A stretch of 64,000 nt of DNA, taken from assembly GCF_021018805.1 (NCBI RefSeq), contig NC_086247.1:138983602-139047601 (forward strand), read 5' to 3'. The notes under the pieces were generated by a model that saw only the letters and a program-made list of their open reading frames with translations, searched no databases and had not been told where the DNA came from. The number at the start of each line of letters is the position of its first letter. Positions within the stretch are counted from its first letter, which is position 1. This stretch comes from Prinia subflava. Its lineage: Eukaryota > Chordata > Aves > Passeriformes > Cisticolidae. The position numbers and the translations under genes are program-made. Shown piece after piece: positions 52,001 through 61,000 of the stretch.

Positions 52001-55000
52001 ACGTTTGCTGAGGCCACAATATAGGGATGTGTGGATGTGCATGCCTGTGTGTTAGGCACACCCCCACCCCAGTCCTCTGCTTCCCTGGACAGCCTGGACG
52101 GTTTTTCTTCCTGGTGGTGAGAAGTCACACTGCACTTATTTGTCTAGTGCTCACTGCTCCAGTGTGGTTTGCACATGCACATATGTGTGTATATATAGGG
52201 ATTACTTCATCTATCGTGCCTCCCCTTGGTACACTACGGTTTTGTGGACTGTGGCAGCTGTCTGCTGGCACTTAACTCCAGCAAAGGGCTCGGGGGAAGA
52301 GAAGGAAAGCATGTCCAAACTACAAGGGAAAGTTAGCTAAGTAGCAGGTGATTAACCACGCAAGAGTACCATGACAGTGCACAGGTAATTTGCACTTCAG
52401 CGATGAGTCACTGGGATCCTGGGGATTTGATCAATATATGGGTGTGGAGGAAAGTAAGGAAGAGGGGACCTCTTCCTTACTGCTTCTCTTTAAACACAGT
52501 CCCTGACCTTTGAGTAGACAGGGTAAGCAGACTTTCCATAGTACCTGGTTTTGAAATGGGTTACTGGAACACGTAAGCTTAACTTCAGCTAATCAAAATA
52601 CAATTTGTCCAGTAAATACTAGATCTGGAAAACTGCTAGAATGGCCTAGCAGATTTGGGATTAGCCTGGAAGTACATGGAAGGGAGGAGTACCTGATGGT
52701 CACATCTGTGTGCCTAATGCACTATTAACAGCACAACCTTAATAAATTAGGAAAGCAAGAGGAAAATGCTCATTTCCTGACAAAAGCTATTTCAAACCCC
52801 TGAACTTTATTTGACTGTTCCTTTTTATTCTAAAGCATTTTAGCAAGTTTCTGAAACTTGTCTTATAAGCTACATAATCTTTTGTTGTCTCAGTTTCAGA
52901 ATTAAGAAAACTCTTTGAACCAAAGAACCGAGATTTTTTGGAAATGAAAAGGTAAAGGAAAAAAGCCTTTGGCCTGTAAAACAAAACACACGGCTTGTTT
53001 TGTTACCTCCTCGTAGAAACTCTGCCCTCGAATCTTCAAGATGCCTGTTTTCACATTTTTCACATATTTTTCAGAAAAGAAAGAATAGCTAGGCGCTTAG
53101 AGGGAATTGAAAATGATACACAGCCTATGCTTCTACAAAACTGCCCAGGATCAGTCACGCACCGTTTACTAGAGGAAGATACACCGAGATACATGCGTGC
53201 AACTGACCCATACAGCCCCCACCTAGGTGAGTAGCACAGGTCAGTCCTCTTGCACTGCTGAATTGCTTCATGTTTGCTGCACTATCAGTTATGCAGTGCC
53301 TAGAGAAGAGTTCTGCAGAAAAGCTCTGTCAGGTTGTTTGGGGTTTTTTAAATTTGCCTTTGAAGTCTCCAGTTTGAAAAATGTTGGTGGTTCTTATTGC
53401 TTTAAAATAACTGTTTGAATTGAGAACTCTTACTTATTAAAGAATTATTCCTAATACATATTTCTTAATTGTTTGTATGTGCTTTTGGAGACAAAAGTGA
53501 AAAAATATAATGTGTCTGTGCAGTCCCTTTGATTTGTAAAAAAATGGGAAGCTTTTAGTTCACTCAGTTTGAGTGGTGGGTGGGGTATTTGGAGTTTTGG
53601 GAAGGACTTGCTCATATATGTTGTACTTTCCACAGGAAGATCAAATGAAGAGGAGGAAACTTCAGATTCTTCTGTAGAAAAACATCCCAGATCATCCAGA
53701 TACCGATCAGAAACAACAAGAGGTAATACAGAGCACTCGTACAGTACAGCAAACATGGATGTCCAGGAACTGGAGTCAAAAGCAGAGAGAATAGCTAGGT
53801 ACAAGGCAGAGAGGCGACGCCAGCTGGCAGAAAAGTATGGACTATCTCTTGATTCTGATTTGGATTCCGACTACTCATCCAGATACACACGGGCAAGGAA
53901 AGATCCTGACAGCGTGGAAAGAAAGGGAGGGAAAAGTGAAAGGCAAGGTGATGAAAACAAGGACTATGGCACCCTCTATTTGTCCAGGACTGAGGTGAAG
54001 GCATCGAAGAGTGTGATTTCTGATTCCAAAGAGTACTCCAGCCATGAAGATAAAGATGACCTCTCAAATGAGAAGAGTGTTAGAAAAGCAGATGACAGTG
54101 CCATTAGACAGGCTTCTGACCCTTCAGCAACCTTGGACAGTTCTGTCTCCCTTTCACTTTCTGGACGAGACTCTTCCTGCTACAACGAAGTGCCAATATC
54201 ACCAAAGCAAAGCCCCCGAGCGTCCCTCTCCTCACCGAAGCGGGCAGCCTCACCGACCCACTTGCAGAATGACCAGCCCTTGCACAGTAACAGCAGACAA
54301 AGGTAAGCATGGCTTCTGTTTTTTGTTTTGCTGTAGATCCCTTTATCTTAATCAGCTTCTGCATCAGTGTCTACAGTGTTAATGAGAATGTATTTATTAC
54401 CCTTGAAGAATGTATTTAGTTGCTTTGGATGTCTCAGTCTGGATTAGTTGGATTTACTGTATCACAATGTGTATCCGATACAAGAAAGTGGCTATTTCTC
54501 TAATTAGCTATGTCTTTGGTTTCACTTTATGTTTATAGAATTTTCACTAAAATTAGGCCCTTTGTGGGGAGGACACAAACTAGAAATTGAAGGAGTCATG
54601 GTTCTAAATCTCCTTGGGTTTTGTTTTTTAATAACCTGATAGAGAATTCTTTAACTTTCTTTCTTCTATATCTTGTAATTGTTGGCTGGGAGCTTCCAAG
54701 TAGAGGCAAACTGTTTCTCAGTGAAGATTTGAATGTCTTGAAAATGGCTTCTGCCAAAATAAAACAGTTTGCAGACTTAAAAAATAAAGAATGTCTTGGG
54801 TCAGTTGAAATAAGAGTTGATTTTTTTTCCTGATGTGAAAGTGTAAAAACCCTTTTGAACTGTGATAGTCAATCTTTCAGATAAGATCAGGCATATATGT
54901 GCATGAAGGGGCAGAGGGGAGAGTTAAAATTCTATGCTGAATTGCTTCAGACTTGACAAATTTACTATGGTGATACAGTAACCAGATTATTCCAAAAGGA

Positions 55001-58000
55001 AAAAAAAATAGTTTTCACTAATTTTACATGAAAATTTCTCAGTGTGGGAGAGAAATACTGTCGAATTCTTATGCTGACTGCAAACAATGCATGATTAAGA
55101 ATTTTGTTAAAGTATGATTTTCTACAAGTGTCAGTTTTTTATTTCTTGGTAGGTGGACAGATAGAAAATAATAACTGTACAAACTTAAGTTAAAATATTG
55201 AACCTAAAATTAAATAAATGAGAACTTAATTTTAAATATGTGTGCATAATGCTGAACAGTGTTGACTGTTTTTCAGAAGCTGAGGTAACTGGTATAAACT
55301 CAACCATTTATGCTTTCCATAGAGCACAAGAGCTCTTGGTTCCCAGTTGTGAGAAATCAGGAAAAAAAGTAAAGACACCAGCATGGATTATTAAAAAAGC
55401 AAATGTGCAGCCAGTGACCAGAAATAAGTGTTTTGGGAAGAGTATAGGGACACTGCCCAGTTGTGTACAGATGAGATTAGGAAGGGCAAGGTGAAGCTGG
55501 AACTGAACCTGGCAAGGGATGCAAAACATAGCAAGGACTTCCACAGGTATGTTAGCTGGAAATGGAAGGTCAAAGCAGAGCTGGTAACAATGGACGAGGA
55601 GAAGGCTCAACTACTTTTTTGCCTCAATGGCAACCTCTCTTTCCATAACTCATAACTGAGTAGCAGGATGGTGACTGGGGAAGCAAAGTCCCTCCCACTA
55701 TAAGAAAAAATCATTTTCCTGACTCCCTGAGGAAACAGAACAAAACTGAGGCTATAGGACCCAATTAGATTTATCCCAGAGTCTTGAGGTAATTGGATGA
55801 TATATCTCCATGATATCTGAGCAGTCAGGTGCAGTCCTAAGTGACTGGAAAAATGGAAACATTGCACCCATCTTTAAAAAGGGTAGAAAGGAGGATACTG
55901 GAAACTACTGCCCTGTCAGCCTCACCTCTGTGCCTGCAAAGATCATGGAACAGATCCTCTCAGAAGCCATGCTAAGGTACATGGGGAACAGGGGGTGATT
56001 GAAGACAGCCAGCACAGCTTCATCAAGGCAAGTCCTGCCTGACTCATCTAATGGCCTTCTATGGCTGAGTGACTACATCAGTGGACAAGGGAGAGGCTAC
56101 AGAGGTCTCTGTCTGTGCTCCTGCAAGGCCCTCTACACAGTGCTCCACAACATCCTTCTCTCTGAATTGAAGAGCTATGGATAGATTGTTTAGTAGATGA
56201 GGAATTGGTTGGACAGTTACATCCAGGGAATAGTGGTCAACAGCTCAGTGTCCTGATGGACATCAGTGGCAAGTGGTGTCCCTTAAGGGTCTGTATGGGG
56301 ACCAGGGTTATTTAATGTCTTCCCCAATGACACAAGGGGTTGAGTGCACCCTCAGCAATTTTGCAGATGACACCAAACCGAGGGGTGTGATTGACACTCC
56401 TGAAGGATGCGATATCACTCAGAGGGACATGGACAAGCTTGAGAAATGGGCTTATCAGAGTCTCATGAGGGGTTTGGTAAGGCCAAGTGCAAAGTCCTGT
56501 ACTTGGGCTTCTGTACAAGCCCCAGAAGTACCAGGACTGGCTGGAGGTTAAAGGGATTGAGAGCAGCTCTGCCAAGAGGAACTTTGGGGAACTGGTGGAT
56601 GAGGGGCTGGATATGAGCTGGCAATGTGCACCTGCAGCCCAGAAAGGTAGATGTGTCCTGGGCCACATAAAAAAGATCATGGTCAGCAGTTTGAGAGAGG
56701 TGATTCTGCCCCTCTACTCCACTCTCATGAGATCCCACCTGGAATGCTATATCTGTAGCTCTGTAATCCTCAGCACAGGAAAGACATAGAGTGTTGGAGC
56801 AAGTCCAGAGGAGACCCACAAAAATAATCAGAGGGATGGAGCACCTTTCCTATGAGGAAAGGCTGAGAGAGTTGGAGTTGTTCAGCTTGGAAAGGAGAAG
56901 GCTCCAGGGAGATCTGATTTCAGCCTTTCAGTGCAGCAGGAGGTGATTATAAGATTGGGACATACTTTTTAGTAGTGACATTCCTCCTTTCTGATAGGAC
57001 AAGGGGGAATGGTTTTGAACTAAAAGAGGGGTAGATTGATGCGAGATATAAGGAAGAAATTTTTTACAAGAAAGATGATAAAACACTGGCACAGGTTGTC
57101 CAGAGAGAAGGTAGATGCCCCATCCCTGGAAGCATTCAGGGTGATGTTGGATGGGACTCTGCAACCTGATCTCATTGAAGATTGATCCTCATTGCAGAGG
57201 GATTGGACTAAATGACCTTTAAAGGTCCCATCCAACTCAAACTATGCTGTGATTCTGTGAATAAGTAATAATATAATACAAATTGCTTACTGCATTATCT
57301 CTAATTTCAGATTTCTTTCTGGATGAGGCTTGGGTCAGTATATGCATAAAACAAATTTCCACTAATTGCTGTCTATCTTTTGAAGGAAACCATCTGTACT
57401 CACTAAGATGTGGTGTAGTACTTAAAGCAGCCAAGAGCTTAAATGTAGGATTTGGTCTCTTGTTTGGATATGCATGTAGGTAGTAGGGGGTATTTTAAAG
57501 GCCATGTTGCCAAGAACCCATTCTTTAGTACCCCTGACACTTACAGTGCCAGTGTGTACTCCCTGGTACGATACTCAGAGATGTAAGAATAACCTCTCTG
57601 AAACTCCTGTCCCTGATTTTGAGTGGTAAAAAAGTCATTGTGTCCATGCAGCCCATTCAGAGTTACTCTGTGGTGATCTCCTGTAAGGCTATTTGCACAA
57701 GAGAAAAATGGCTAACTCCAGTTTTTCAGGTGACTGCTGTTCTGAAGTCAGTTCCACATTATGTACTGGCTACAAAATTGATTTTGTTGAATTTAAATTT
57801 CCTGAGTCTAAATTGGAAAATAAATGCAGCTCGCTTTGGAATATATACGAAAGCTTGTGTGCCTTCACTAAAGAAGATTTAATACTAAGAAGATTTAATA
57901 ATTAATCCAGTTACCCATCACTGAGAAGGTATCATTTGACATTGCCTGCATTTGGCTCCTGAAATGGCTGATTAAATTCAAAACGTGGCTTGCGTTCTTC

Positions 58001-61000
58001 TGATTGCACTCTTCAAAGGATGAATGATCAAGTACAAATAATTGCTGTTTGGGCCATGCCCACAATAAAAATGTGCCAAAGTACACATTAAGAGAGAAGG
58101 AAGTTCCTGTGCTTCAAAGCGATTCCAGCTAGCTGCTTCTAGTCAGCTTCTGCAAAAAGGCTTTACCTCCTATTTGGTCAGTTCTGTTAGGGATTCAAAA
58201 ACCTTTGGAAAAGCAGAAGGTGTTCTAACAGTTGGTGTTTGTCATTCTAAGATAGGTTTGGATACAATGACAACGATAGGTGAGTTCTCAAATTTAAACT
58301 TATTTGCATTAAATACACTGTTATCTTCAGAACAGTTGTTGATTTGTCCTTTTTCAACTATTTTTCATAAATGAGTAGCTAAGCAAAAAATAAAGTATAT
58401 GACCTGGAGCTTAATTTGGGTTTTTTATCCCAAATGTCTCCTCTGGAAATGTCTCTCAATAGAAAAGTTTTTTCAGATGTAGCTGTAAGTAATGGAAAGC
58501 ATCCTGGATGCTTGTCACCTCTGGGGAGTGAGTTTGTAAACAATAATGTGGCAGGACAGGCTGTGCTTGCAAGGTTAAAAGTACTTGATGTCTTCTACTG
58601 TTGCTGGGGGACTGTAGGTGAAGGTGAACATTAGGAAGCTATATGAATGACTTTATGTAGGAAGTCTGCAAACACCCTTTCTTGCACTGCTGAAGGACTT
58701 TTACAAGCAGTTCTTTCTTTTTATGCTTTCAACTCCAAAATGTAAACAGAGTAAAATCAAGGCAAGATTAAATTAGGGGTCACTTTGTTTCTAAAGTTTT
58801 TCCTTTGCCAAGTCACCCAGTAACACAGCATGTTTGACTTGTGCTAACCAGGTGGGCATTTCTAAGGCTTTGTGATACAGGGTTACAAGAGGACAGAGGC
58901 ATTCCAGATGCTCCTGAGAATTCCTTAGGAAATATGATGTAGCCATGTGAATTTTTCACTTCATTAAATTCCTATTATTACTTTGTTTTGTTTGCAGCAG
59001 TCTTTACCACTTTAAATCACAAATTAAACAAATGGTTTTAACAAGTTTTTCTTTCACAAACTGACCTGCAAGGGCAAATGCAAAAATAAGGTTGTGTAGT
59101 TGCTTTCACTTCTCAGTTTTTGGACAATGTGCACTTGGTAAAGTTACTTCTGCAGAATCTTTACCATTTAGAATACTTTGTGTATTTTTGTGGGATTATA
59201 TAATAGTGGTTTTTTTACCTTTAAGTTATCACAAAGCTTTATCACCTTTGAATTAGATTTGTGTGCATTGCTTTTGTTTTCTATAAGAGTCCCCTGCAAC
59301 TGAGTAATCAAAAATAAAAAGCAGTGGGGAGGGGAGATTGGGAGAAATAATGGGAGCATGTGTTGAGATCTCAGAAATTACCTGAAGTTCTGTTTTCTGT
59401 AGTAGTGCAGGGAAAGCAAAACCTGAGTGGTTTCTTCAGAAAGATTCGGAAGGGGACACACCTTCTCTTATCAGCTGGCCCTCCAGGTATCATAAAACAT
59501 AGCTGTGTGGCTAACAATAAGACTACAAATCTCCCCTTTCTTGCCTTTTACTGTCTACATTTAACACTTGCCCTTAATTTTCCTTTAACAGCAGCAAGTA
59601 AGAAAGTGGGGGTTTTGTGAATAAAAAGCTGTTGAAACTTTTGTGAAGCATCTGTTTTTATTCTAACTTAGAACCAATTGGTGTTTAATGAAGAAGTACA
59701 AATTCCCCAAGCTTCTTCAACAGCTACTGTCATTCTGGCTTCCACTAGAGTTTATAACTTCTTATTTTATCTCCTTTTGTGCTCTGCAAACCAGCATATT
59801 TTTATACTATACACCATTCCATTTTAGCATTCCCTGCAAGTAACTCCTTGAATTCCAAAGGAGATGGTACAAGAGAAGTAAAAAAATAATTACATGGAAA
59901 AGTAAAACAAAATCTTAATCAAAGCTACAGGCAGCTGCTGTCTCCTGGTTTGCTAACACATACAGGGAGCCCACCATGAAAAGCATTGCAGGAAGACTCT
60001 TTTTCATGTTCCTGATTAAAGTAATACCTATAACCCAGTACTAACATTGGTGTGGATGTTCTGGAGAATGCTTGGTACATGTAGTTCAAAGAATACTTCT
60101 TCAAACTTAACACACTTTATGTGCTTAAGCAACTTTCCCTGACAAGTGCATCAATCTTCAGAGGTAAGAAGCACCAAAATATTAGAAAGGTTGGTGTTTC
60201 AAATAGCTTTGGATATCCTGAATTATTCTGTTAGATAAATTGTCTTTTTTTTTCCCTAAATCCTACTTCTTTCTTTTTTCTTGATGATGTAAACTAAAAA
60301 AAGTCTGTTGGTAGCAAGCCTGGAATTGCACATACTTTGAGCTGGATTACTTATTTTCAAACAGAGAGCTAGTTTCCTAGCTTGAGTCTCTCTCTCTCCT
60401 CAGAACTAAAATGATTTTTTTCATACCGATTTGGGAGGGGAAGAAGTACAAGACTTTAATTTTTAATACTGTGTGTGTTATCCACAGACGCTCGCCCTGT
60501 GAGCTGTCTGAGCCTTGGCGAGGCTGTAAAAGTGCTGGAAAGCTTTACCTGCAGCAATAGCCCCAAAGCAAGGGCTGCCTGTAGCTGCACGTGCTTGCCT
60601 CCCACTGTGCTGCTGTATTCAGTTTAGAAAGGTTAAATTAAAACTCTGTTTTGCATGGATGTTGTACAAGTCCAGATGTGTTTCTAGAAAACACGCTGAA
60701 GTAAGGTAACTTTTGGGAACAAGGGGTTTTTGCAAGTTTTGCATGTTAAAATGTAATGAAACATTTTATAGCAGAATGCCTGTTTCAGTTTCTAAATGCC
60801 TTTTTCCCTGCGAGCTCTCTGAAGAGCAACAGCCATGCCATAGTTTCGCTTTCGGGTTTAGGAGTTGCCCTTTCAATGTTTTTTCTCACTTACGGAAACA
60901 GGTTACACTACACATGACATTTCAGAAGTCTTAAATGATACACAAAACCACAAGTAAACCAGTCTTTGGCAAAATATCTGAAAGGCTAGGTGGAGATAGC

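Noticed and set aside
55810..56789. Open frames with reverse-transcriptase similarity as host genes
   Set aside because: They are fragments of the decayed CR1 element, broken by frameshifts and stops.
57731..57905. Possible extra SVIL exon after tccagtttttcag
   Set aside because: The frame compatible with the exon ending at 54302 meets TGA at once. The open frames need another phase, no donor fits, and the peptide has no match in human supervillin.
59360..59620. 86-codon plus-strand open frame
   Set aside because: It is the wrong frame over the real archvillin exon at 59403-59486. Only the spliced frame matches supervillin.
60486..60630. GC-richer exon-like patch after ttatccacag
   Set aside because: In the phase required by the neighbouring exons it stops after about 20 codons, and human archvillin has no segment at this position. 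A rarely used poison exon is not excluded.
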